From: Planctomycetaceae bacterium
GTDB taxonomy: Bacteria; Planctomycetota; Planctomycetia; Pirellulales; PALSA-1355
Length of the DNA: 9,445 nucleotides
Assembly: GCA_005773095.1 (NCBI GenBank)
Contig: SXHT01000283.1
Location: forward strand, 1-9,445
Direction of reading: 5' to 3'
Below the pieces are notes generated by a model, which did not search any database, was not told the origin of the DNA, and saw only the letters and a program-made list of their open reading frames with translations. The position numbers were made by a program, and so were the translations under genes. Each line of letters begins with the position of its first letter. Position 1 is the first letter of the stretch. This document shows positions 1-7,068 of this stretch, piece by piece.

Positions 1-102
1 AAGGAAGATAAGGTCGACGCCCAAGTCCATGACGGGGTCCTGCGCGTCGCGCTGCAAAAGTCCGAAGAAGCAAAAACCCGCAAGATCAAGGTGCGCTCTT
101 GA
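1..102 (+). CDS. Hsp20 / alpha-crystallin small heat-shock protein, C-terminal end (cut by window edge)
   Basis: Frame 1 is open from the first base to a TGA at 100-102 and gives 33 residues. They end the way bacterial Hsp20 proteins end: an acidic/basic lead-in, a DGVLRVALQK strand resembling the family's 'DGVLTVTLPK', then an SEEAK..KIKV tail carrying the short IxV-like motif that docks between subunits. Hsp20 proteins are ATP-independent holdases that form cytoplasmic oligomers and keep unfolding proteins soluble. The start and most of the alpha-crystallin domain lie outside the window. The next gene remnant is on the same strand about 90 bases downstream, so the two may have formed one stress transcript. 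The family call is fairly secure despite the short length, because both the strand motif and the tail match. Confidence 0.8.
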   Translation, partial: KEDKVDAQVHDGVLRVALQKSEEAKTRKIKVRS

Positions 103-194
103 TAGCGGTGTGCGATACACGAGCGCCAAGTCGATGGTGGCGGCCTCTCGCGCTGAGGGGCCGCCACGTCAACTTCAGACATGGATGAATCGTA

Positions 195-586
195 ATGGCA
201 ATCTTTACGCAGACAGACATCACTCGCTTGTTGCAATCGCCGTGCGGCGACTGCGTCTCGCTTTATATGGGCATGGATCCCGATCCGCAGAAGTTTCGCG
301 AGAGCACCACTCGCTTGATGAATCTGTTGAATTACCAACTGGCCGCATCGACACGTTAGCCGTGGCTGGCGACAGGCATGTGTGGGGTACGTTTGACGCA
401 GCCACGGGCCGACTGTTTCTTTCGGAGAAGCGCCGAATCGAGGACCAGGAGTTGCTGAATTTCGCGGCGATCACAACCATCGAGCATCGCGGGCATGTAA
501 TCGTGGTTCCCGCCGCGGAATTGCCCGAGCAAGCGTTAGTCGCGGGCGCTTATCGATACAAGGTCGCAAGAATGCCGGCCAAATAG
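195..586 (+). pseudogene. baeRF-family protein (bacterial archaeo-eukaryotic release-factor-like) with a large internal deletion
   Basis: From ATG 195 the frame reads MAIFTQTDITRLLQ, then CVSLYM and RLMNLLNYQ. This matches the usual baeRF N-terminus (FTxxDLxxLL..CVSLYxPTH..RLKNLLxEAE). That frame hits TAG at 357-359. Immediately afterwards another frame, from about 341 to TAG 584-586, reads GRIDTLAVAG, VWGTFDAATGRL, ELLNFAAITTI and AAELPEQALVAGAYRY, which is the standard baeRF C-terminus. Family members are about 350-390 residues; only about 48 N-terminal and 82 C-terminal residues remain. The central part is therefore gone, and the join near 330-341 is out of frame. No strong Shine-Dalgarno precedes 195. 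baeRF proteins are distant relatives of eRF1/pelota, thought to act at ribosomes, and often sit near Hsp20 and stress genes, as here. A frame opening at 29 is not homologous in its first part. Confidence 0.75.
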
Positions 587-611
587 ATGGCCCCAGCAAT
601 GCGCACGAAAA

Positions 612-629
612 AACCGCCCCTTGGCGGTT
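612..629. terminator. GC-rich hairpin with flanking A/T run, possible intrinsic terminator
   Basis: Bases 612-618 (AACCGCC) pair perfectly with 623-629 (GGCGGTT) around a CCTT loop. Six A residues at 608-613 give the minus-strand transcript a U-run directly after the stem, so the terminator geometry fits transcription on the minus strand. On the plus strand the hairpin lies 25 bases after the baeRF stop but is followed by TCATCC, not a T-run. No minus-strand gene is recognisable to its right, so its true client may have been lost. Confidence 0.35.
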
Positions 630-1240
630 CATCCGACGAGCCTCGTGGAGGTGCGAATCGCAACTTCCCCGCTGGCGGGATGCGAAGCCCGCTTTCGCGT
701 CACGCTTCGCAACGTACTCGCGAACTTCGCTCAACGTCCGCGAGGCTCACTCGAAATCCATTTCTCTGCCACTGCATGCCCACCTCGCTTTCGACTTGTA
801 ACGGACGCCCGAGCCAATGACATCTTCGCCCGACCGTCCGTGGCGCTCTCACCCTCCAATTAATTATACGCATGAAGAATTAGTTTGGTTCGCAATACCG
901 TCGAAAATGCAGGTAGGCGATGCGCTCCAAGACTTGCTCTCTCTTTCTCGCTCTTTCTCTCTGTTGTGCCTATTGAAGTTCCAACCCGTCGCCCAATGTG
1001 CCAATGTGCCGCCGGTATTGGCGAGGCGACGATGAAAACCGAGCGATCACGGCACTGTCTTTGACGGTGGTTGCGGCGGCCTTGAGGTACGAAACAGCAC
1101 ACGAGTGACGCTGGAGCACGCGAAAGCCTCCTCATGCCCGGATTCGCGTTTAACGAGGCCGCGGCGCGGAAATTGCAGTCTTTAGGCGCTGCTTCCGAGA
1201 GTCACGGTCCTTGCCCGCTTGTTCGTTTGTGGAAGTTAAG
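630..1240. other. Gene-free stretch
   Basis: I see no protein-family match in any frame across these roughly 610 bases. Short open frames exist on both strands but are rich in Arg, Ser and Pro, with no motif, no convincing ribosome binding site and no conserved neighbour. The stretch contains a small hairpin (GCGGG at 675-679 with CCCGC at 688-692), an 8-base tandem duplication (CCAATGTG at 993-1000 and 1001-1008), and the polypyrimidine tract listed separately. It probably combines old intergenic sequence with decayed gene remnants. Confidence 0.5.
936..962 (+). repeat. Polypyrimidine (CT-rich) tract
   Basis: Apart from single G residues at the first base and near position 950, this tract is all C and T. 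It is built from repeated CTCTTTCTC-like units, so the minus strand is almost pure purine. It stands out from the surrounding mixed sequence. Such mirror-like tracts can slip during replication or form triplex structures in principle; no function can be assigned from sequence. Confidence 0.5.
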
Positions 1241-1245
1241 ATGGA

Positions 1246-1274
1246 TTGAGCGAAATGGTTGTTTCCCTTAAAGA
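1246..1274 (+). promoter_or_regulatory. Weak sigma70-like promoter candidate upstream of the first P-ATPase
   Basis: TTGAGC at 1246-1251 and TAAAGA at 1269-1274 are separated by 17 bases, ending 27 bases before the ATG at 1302. The spacing is ideal, but the hexamers match consensus only about 4/6 and 3/6, so this is no more than a candidate. It shares no obvious sequence with the region upstream of the second ATPase copy. Confidence 0.2.
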
Positions 1275-1301
1275 TTGTCGGATCCGTCGCGAGTGTGATC
1301 C

Positions 1302-2867
1302 ATGCTTGCCGATACACTGGAAGGTACTTCCGAGAAGCACCGCACAGTGCAAGATTTGTCTCCCGTGATTCATGCGACGCCGCTCGACGCGGTGCTGAAA
1401 CTCTTCGAAGCTGATGGCGAACGCGGTTTGCGCTCCGAACAGGTCGCGAAGCTGCGGGCGCGACATGGCTGGAACCAGTTAGCCGAGGCGCCGCCGACAC
1501 CCCTTTGGACGAGAATTTTGGGCCAGTTCAAGGATCTGGTCATCTGGATTCTCATCGTAGCGGCCGTCATCTCGGGCATGGTCGGCGAATGGCCCGATGC
1601 CGTGGCAATCTTAGCCATCGTTCTGCTCAACGGTCTGCTCGGTTTTTTTCAGGAGGAGCGGGCCGAGCAATCGCTTGCCAGCCTGCAGAAACTGTCGGCG
1701 CCGATGGCGAAAGTCGTTCGAGAGGGTGTGCTGCAATCACTTCCCGCCCATAAACTGGTACCTGGCGATCTCGTCGAGTTAGAGGCCGGCGACAACGTTC
1801 CCGCGGACACTCGTCTGGCCCGGGCCTTCAGTCTTCGAGTGCAAGAGGCGTCGCTCACCGGTGAATCGGTTCCGGTCGAGAAAGATGCAGGTTGCGTGTC
1901 GGCGGTCGCAACGCCTCTCGGCGACCGCCGCAATATGGTCTATATGGGCACGGTCGTCGCGGCCGGCAAGGCCAGCGCGATCGTCGTGGCGACCGGCATG
2001 CAGACGGAATTGGGCCAGATAGCTGGTTTGCTTCAGCGCTACCAACCGGAACCGACCCCCTTGCAGCGTCGGTTGGCGGAGTTGGGAAACATCCTGATTG
2101 TTGTATGCCTGGTCATTGTGGGACTCGTGTTCGCCCTGCAGATGCTGCGCGGCCAAGACTTGCTCCAAGTGTTTCTGTTGGCGATCAGTCTCGCCGTTGC
2201 CGCGGTGCCAGAAGGGCTGCCGGCCGTTGTCACCATGGCGCTGGCGCTCGGTCTTCAACGGATGGTCAAACGCAACGCCCTGATTCGCAAGTTGCCCAGC
2301 GTGGAGACACTCGGGTCCGTGACCGTAATCTGTTCCGACAAGACTGGAACGCTAACGCGGAATGAAATGACCGTTCGAGAAATCGTCGCGGGCGGCGAGC
2401 GATTCCAAGTGACGGGCGTGGGCTATGCTCCCCAGGGTCAGTTTCTGAAAGCTGCCGCGGTGGGGGAGTCCGTTGAGTTGAATGTTGTTGATCCGAGCGA
2501 CGTACCTGACCTCCGCGAAGCGCTGACAATCGGCACGCGATGCAATAACGCACGCGTTGGTCCCCTCGGTGATGGAAGCGAAAGCTGGCAGGTTATTGGC
2601 GACCCCACGGAAGGCGCGCTGGTCGTGGCCGCACTTAAGGCCGGCATCGAAGCCAACGATCATGAACATCGCGTGCTCCACGAGATTCCTTTCGACTCGG
2701 ACCGAAAGGCGATGTCCGTCGTGATGCGTGACCCGCGCGGCAGACGAACGATGTACACCAAGGGTGCGCCCGAGGTGATTTTGGCGAAATGTTCGAAAGA
2801 ACTGCGCTCAGGCATGGTCGCCTCGCTCGGTGACGTTCGGCGAAGCCAGATTGTCGTGCATCGCTAA
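1302..2867 (+). pseudogene. Type II (Ca2+-type) P-ATPase, copy A, truncated in the nucleotide-binding domain
   Basis: The 521-residue frame begins with a cation-ATPase N-terminal domain (residues about 24-85). Membrane segments follow near 77-93 and 98-116. The actuator domain carries TGES at 186-189, further membrane segments lie near 264-280 and 288-311, and PEGLP is at 303-307. The phosphorylation motif CSDKTGTLT has its aspartate at 346, and KGAPE is at 487-491 in the nucleotide domain. PEGLP inside the fourth membrane helix is typical of SERCA/PacL-like pumps. Intact family members run to about 900 residues. Here homology ends around residue 515 (base about 2847), and the last six codons before TAA are antisense of copy B. 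The second half of the P domain (the GDGVNDAPAL-type hinge) and helices M5-M10 are missing, so it cannot pump. The start at 1302 is the only upstream ATG, with a poor ribosome site. Confidence 0.9.
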
Positions 2868-4323
2868 GTGGTTTGACCGCGCCGGAACGAAGCTCTCGCG
2901 TACACTTCGCCAGAATCATTTCAGGCGCGCCCTTGGTGTACATCATGAGGCTGCCGCGCGGATCGCGCATTACCACCGACATGGCCTTTCGCTCTGAGTC
3001 GAAAGGGATCTCGTGCAGCACTCGATGCTCGTTATTATTGGCTTCGATGCCCGCCTTGAGCGCGGCGACGACGAGCGCACCTTCGGTCGGATCGCCGATG
3101 ACCTGCCAACTATCCGCTCCATTACCTTGCGGGGCAACGCGAGCGCTGTTACATCGCGTGCCCACAGTCAGCGCCTCGCGGAGGTCAGGTACGTCGGATG
3201 GATCAACCACTTTCAATTTGACGGGCTCGCCAACGGCCGCAGCTTTCATAAACTGACCCTGGGGAGCATAGCCAACGCCCGTCACCTGAAAGCGCTCGCC
3301 GCCAGCCACGATCTCGCGAACCGTCATCTCATTTCGCGTCAACGTGCCCGTCTTGTCGGAGCAAATCACAGTGACCGATCCTAGCGTCTCCACGCTGGGC
3401 AATTTGCGAATCAGGGCATTGCGTTTGACCATCCGTTGAAGACCGAGCGCCAGCGCCATGGTAACGACCGCCGGCAGTCCTTCCGGCACGGCCGCAACGG
3501 CGAGACTGATCGCCAACAGAAACACTTGGAGCAGGTCTCCACCGCGAAGCATTTGCAGCGTGAAGACCAGGCCGACGATGGCTAAACATGCGATAATCAG
3601 CACTTTCCCCAGTTCCGCCAACCGACGCTGTATCGGAGTCGGTTCCGGATGATAACGCTGCAGCAGTCCTGCGATCCGGCCCAATTCTGTTTGCATCCCG
3701 ATGCCAACAACGATCGCATTCGCTTTGCCTGCCGCGACTACGGTGCCCATATAGACCGAGTTGCGTCGATCGCCAAGCGGCGTGGCGACGGCCAACTCGC
3801 AATTTGCGTTCTTTTCGACGGGAACCGACTCACCCGTGAGCGACGCCTCTTGCACACGAAGTCCAAAAGCCCGAACCAACCGGGCATCCGCGGGAACGTT
3901 GTCGCCCGCCTCTAACTCGACGAGATCGCCAGGCACCAGTTCACAGGCGGGAAGTGATTGCAGCACACCTTCTCGAACGACTTTCGCCATCGGCGCCGAG
4001 AGTTTTTCCAGGCTGGCAAGCGATTGCTCGGCCCGCTCCTCCTGAAAGAAACCGAGCAGACCGTTGAGCAGAACGATGGCTAAGATCGCCACGGCATCGG
4101 GCCATTCTCCGACCGCGCCAGAGATGATGGCCGCCACGATAAGAATCCAGATGACCAGATCCTTGAACTGGTCCAAAATTTTCCTCCAAAGAGGTGTCGG
4201 CGGCGCCTCCGCTAACTTATTCCAGCCATGCCGCGCCCGTAGCTCGACGACTTGTTCCGCACGTAACCCGCGCTCGCCGTTGGCGTCAAGCAGAACCAGC
4301 AAATCGCCGAGCGACGTTGCGTG
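1371..4323. repeat. Long imperfect inverted repeat formed by two P-ATPase halves
   Basis: Arm 1 is about 1371-2847 (plus) and arm 2 about 2848-4323 (minus). Each is roughly 1.48 kb, and the protein alignment between them has no insertion or deletion. The centre has essentially no spacer. The arms are diverged paralogues: in one 60-base stretch (about 2272-2331 versus its partner around 3361-3420) I count 11 differences, all in third codon positions and all silent. Sequences upstream of the coding regions are not shared between arms. Confidence 0.85.
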
Positions 4324-4383
4324 GGATGCGGCGGTAAGAGTTTGCTCGGGGCCGTGCGTCCGCGCATCACGTTGACCGGTCAT
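2635..4383 (-). pseudogene. Type II (Ca2+-type) P-ATPase, copy B, truncated at the same point as copy A
   Basis: ATG at 4383 is preceded by GGAG nine bases upstream, better than a GTG eight codons earlier. The protein aligns to copy A without a gap over 492 residues. By hand count I find about 67 differences, roughly 86% identity. TGES (183-186), PEGLP (300-304), CSDKTGTLT (aspartate 343) and KGAPE (484-488) are all present. Family homology stops near residue 512 (base about 2848). The frame stays open for another 70 residues to a stop at 2635-2637, but that tail is only the antisense of copy A and is Arg/Ser-rich without family resemblance. The P-domain hinge and the C-terminal transmembrane helices are absent, so the product should be inactive. 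Copy B is divergent from the IS701-type transposase across a 167-base gap. Confidence 0.9.
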
Positions 4384-4538
4384 CGGTAATCGCTCCGATT
4401 TAACCACGGGACGCCGTTTTGTGTCGCCAGACCCAGCGGCGCGCCTTTTTGATCCATTGCTCTAATTTTACTGTCCGAAGATGAGTTGCGGCACGTAAGT
4501 GTTTTTAGTATTTGAGCTTCTGAACATGGACCCGTTCA

Positions 4539-4543
4539 GGAGA
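4539..4543 (+). promoter_or_regulatory. Shine-Dalgarno sequence of the IS701-type transposase
   Basis: AGGAG lies seven bases before the ATG at 4551. It is one of the clearest ribosome binding sites in the window and fixes the start of the transposase remnant. No terminal inverted repeat of the element could be recognised in 4440-4540, because the other end of the element is missing. Confidence 0.6.
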
Positions 4544-4550
4544 TAATGTC

Positions 4551-5570
4551 ATGGAACGACGGTTTGCGTTGCGGAAACAAGCCATGCTGGCAGAGTGTGA
4601 AGTATCACCGGAAATGTTTCGGGGAGCTCTCGAGCGCCTGGGCAAATTCTCCGAGCCGTTCGCGGAGTTGTTCTCGCATCGGACCCAGCGGCGGCACGCG
4701 GAGGATTATCTGAGCGGCTTGATCTCGGATCTGGAGCGAAAGAACGTGGAATCGATCGCCTATGGTCACGATCAAGACCGCAGCCACTTGCAGCATTTTA
4801 TTGGCGGTGCCGAGTGGGGTCATCAGCCTTTGATGATGGAACTGGCACGCCAGGTGGGCCAAGAGCTGGGCGAGGACGACGGCGTGATCGTGATTGATCC
4901 CTCGGCGTTCCCCAAACAAGGCAAGAAGTCGGTGGGCGTGCAGCGGCAGTGGTGCGGTCGGCTGGGCAAAGTTGATAACTGCCAGGTGGCCGTCTAAATG
5001 GGATATGTCTCGCGCAAGGACCGCGCGCTGGTCAACACGCGTTTGTATTTGCCCGAGGAATGGGCCGCCGATCGCGCCCGTCGCAAGGCGGCGGGAGTTC
5101 CCAAGCACGTGCGGTTCCAAACACGTCACCAGCAGGCATTGGAAATGCTCGACGAGCAGGCGCATTTGCTGCCGCATGCCTGGATCGCCGGAGACGACGA
5201 AATGGGCCGAAATACCCTTTTCCGCCGGGATTTGAACGAACGTGGCGAGCAGTACCTGTTGGCTGTGCCGTGCAACACGTTGATCCGCGATCTGGAAGCG
5301 GCGCCGCCCGCTTATCGGGGTCGCGGCGCGGTTCCCAAGCGGCTTTTCGAGCGCGTCGACCAATGGCCCGACACGCTTCCCGACGATGCCTGGACGCGGA
5401 TCCCGGTGCGTGACGCGGAAAAGGGACCGCTGGAAGTCGAAGTGGTCGCGTGCCGTGTGCGGTGCAAAATCAATCAGCGCACGATGAAGTACGATGAGAC
5501 GCTGGTGATCGTTCGCTCGTTGAACGAAGAGGGCGTGACGAAGTACGACTACTATCTGTCGAACGCTTCG
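4551..5570 (+). pseudogene. IS701-type DDE transposase, in-frame stop and missing C-terminus
   Basis: After a strong AGGAG site the frame reads an IS701-type N-terminus with ERKN. The first catalytic-aspartate block follows (VIVIDPSAFPKQGKKSVGV) and then RLGKVDNCQVAV. A TAA at 4995-4997 interrupts it, but the same frame continues at once with MGYVSRKDRALVNTRLYLPEEW and the second acidic block AGDDEMGRNTLFRRDL. It ends with DYYLSNAS at about 5570. Relatives carry an aromatic or aliphatic residue where the TAA sits, so a single base change from a tyrosine codon would explain it. The final catalytic glutamate region (RIEECFE-like in relatives) is absent, because the sequence switches to antisense of an ISAzo13 element. 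IS701-type enzymes perform cut-and-paste transposition; this copy should be dead. Confidence 0.82.
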
Positions 5571-6453
5571 CAGCAGGTCTTCTTTGAAGAGGTATTGCGT
5601 GGCACTGTTGCTGCCGCCCCCATCGCAAAAGATCAACAGCCGCTTGGCCTGCGGATAGGCCTGGCAACCGTGTTCCTCCCACCACAGGGCGATGCTGTCG
5701 CAACACAACTCGCCCGTGTCGTGGCTGGTATTCAGGTTGATATGAGCGTGTCCGCGCGCCTCGTCGTAAATGCCGTGCGGGATCAGCTTGCCCCCGCCCG
5801 CACTGGAAAAATCGTGGTCGAACGTCTCCACGGTCTGTTCGGTAAAGGTCGCACCCGCACGGTGAAAATTACCGAGTTGCTCCTTCTTTTTCGTGTCGAT
5901 GCTGATCACCGGATCGCCCGCCTCCCGGTACTCCCGCCGCAGTCGGGCAATGTTCTCGAATTGGGCATTGCGGTCGGGATGCTGGCCCATGGTTTTCTTC
6001 TTTCGCGCCGTGCGGCGTCCCACGTTCAGTTTCCGCAACAGACGGCGAACCGTGCGGCGACCGACCGGCGTACCCAGCTCCCCCAACCGCCGCGACAACT
6101 CCCGCAACGAGAGGTTGGTTTACAACACGTTGGCCCGCATCGGGTCGCCGGCCGTGAACTCTCGCAGCAACTGCCGCAGGTTGTCCTCCAGTTGCGGATG
6201 GGCGCTGCTAGCTGGCTTCCGCCCCCCCTTTTTTTCGGACGCGATCGGCCACCGGATCGTGTACCTCCTCCAATTCTGCGAGCCCTTCTCGAATCGTCTT
6301 GCGATCGCAATGCAGCACGCGCGCAATGTACTCGAGGCCACCGTGCCCCAGCTTGGCCACCTCCACCGCCGCATAACGCCGCCGGTCTTTCTCTCCCAGC
6401 CAGTCGAAACAGCGTTTCATTTTCCGTTCCACATCCACAGAATAAGCGTTCAC
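5571..6453 (-). pseudogene. ISAzo13-type ('Rhodopirellula') DDE transposase with frameshift, in-frame stop and lost C-terminus
   Basis: The start is GTG at 6453, five bases after AGGAGG (6459-6464). The N-terminus has a helix-turn-helix-like stretch (LEYIARVLHCDRKTIREGL). At an A7G7 run (plus-strand 6222-6235) the frame must shift by +1 (or -2) to continue as RKPASSAHPQLEDNLRQLL. A TAA at 6120-6122 then interrupts a frame that resumes with TNLSLRELSRRLGELG. After it comes the family's catalytic core: VISIDTKKKE, HDFSSAGGGKLIPHGIYD, NTSHDT and FCDGGGSNSATQYLFKEDL, including the first two catalytic aspartates. Homology stops near 5571-5575 at the IS701 fragment, so the conserved C-terminus with the final glutamate (PPxxSKYNPIEHR-like in relatives) is missing. 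Further antisense reading to 4605 is not transposase. Family call secure; element non-functional. Confidence 0.85.
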
Positions 6454-6534
6454 GGCATCCTCCTGAATCAACCAGTGATGCCGCCAGCATAACTCAACTT
6501 CACGCAAACCGGGAAGTTATTGTTGACCAAATCC

Positions 6535-6836
6535 TAACCGGCGAAAATCGCCGCACGTTGCAGGGCGTGATTCGCTACTATGAAAACCATCGCTCCTCGA
6601 TGCGCTATGACGAATACTTGGCTGCGGGCTACCCGATCGGCAGCGGCGTGGTGGAAGGCGCCTGTCGGCATCTGGTCAAAGATCGGATGGAACGCACGGG
6701 CATGCGTTGGAGTCTGCCCGGTGCCCGCGCGATTCTGCACCTCCGATCCGTCTATCTCAACGAAGACTGGCCGAACTTTGTAAAATACCGCACGGAAGCT
6801 GAGCAAGCTGCGCTATACGGACAACTTGCAGCGTAG
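6535..6836 (+). pseudogene. ISKra4-type transposase, C-terminal fragment
   Basis: The last 100 or so residues before TAG 6834-6836 contain a block diagnostic of ISKra4-family transposases: MRYDEYLAAGYPIGSGVVEG followed by ACRHLVKDRMERTGMRW and LHLRSVYLNEDW. The VVEGACRHLVKDRMER segment holds the conserved glutamate of the catalytic triad. Everything N-terminal is missing; the frame upstream is merely open through antisense ISAzo13 sequence. The homology start is uncertain, between about 6515 and 6545, because the ISAzo13 end also lies there. The fragment ends about 15 bases before the truncated Gfo/Idh gene begins. GCGGGATGCGAGTTACACCC (6836-6855) may therefore contain the element's right end, though no partner repeat is available to prove it. 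Confidence 0.8.
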
Positions 6837-6852
6837 CGGGATGCGAGTTACA

Positions 6853-7046
6853 CCCGTATCAAATGTGGTTTCCAGGGCATCATTCAGCGACGCATAGGTT
6901 TTCAGAACGTTGTAACGTCGGGCTATCTCGGTTCGCAGATCTTCGTTGACGTCACACAAGGCGACTTCAGCGCGACCCGTCCTGAGGAAGCATCGCAGAT
7001 GCCGCTCTCCGATGGATCCGCCACCAATCACAAGAATTCGTTTCAT
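6853..7046 (-). pseudogene. Gfo/Idh/MocA-family NAD(P)-dependent oxidoreductase, N-terminal fragment
   Basis: From ATG 7046 the protein begins MKRILVIGGGSIGERHLRCF, a Rossmann-fold dinucleotide site (GGGSIGERH). It continues with VALCDVNEDLRTEIARRYNV and SLNDALETTFDTGV, the usual first 65 residues of this family. Relatives continue with VIxTPxHLH and about 270 more residues. Here the next codons (TRIPLRCKLSV, stop at 6813) are antisense of the ISKra4 fragment. The gene is therefore cut at about 6853. It lies 22 bases after the stop of the SDR chimera on the same strand, consistent with a shared operon. Family members oxidise sugars, inositols or related polyols using NAD(P); the substrate cannot be inferred from the fragment. 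Confidence 0.8.
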
Positions 7047-7068
7047 AAGACGCTACCAGTTCGACAGA

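Larger units (their letters stand above)
4500..6850. mobile_element. Nested or juxtaposed remnants of three insertion sequences
   Basis: Three transposase fragments of different families abut here. The N-terminal two-thirds of an IS701-type gene (+) comes first, then the N-terminal part of an ISAzo13-type gene (-), then the C-terminus of an ISKra4-type gene (+). The joins are near 5570 and between about 6510 and 6545. The outer limits are approximate. The left limit is set by the gap before the IS701 start. The right limit is where the Gfo/Idh gene resumes near 6850. No complete element and no matching pair of terminal repeats is visible. Confidence 0.7.

Noticed and set aside
29..194. Start of the 185-residue frame at 29
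   Set aside because: This part overlaps the Hsp20 end out of frame and looks random (Arg/Ser/Lys-rich). baeRF homology begins at 195 in another frame.
860..1135. Short minus-strand ORF in the gene-free region
   Set aside because: Arg/Ser-rich composition partly due to the polypurine complement; no family features.
2635..2847. C-terminal 70 residues of the copy B frame as a real domain
   Set aside because: They are the exact antisense of copy A and have biased, unstructured composition.
4995..4997. Genome-wide recoding of TAA
   Set aside because: Two in-frame TAA codons in decaying transposases are better explained by mutation; other genes here end normally at TGA, TAG or TAA.
4605..6107. 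500-residue minus-strand ORF as one intact protein
   Set aside because: Only the part from about 5571 to 6107 is ISAzo13 transposase; the rest is antisense of the IS701-type gene and shows no family features.
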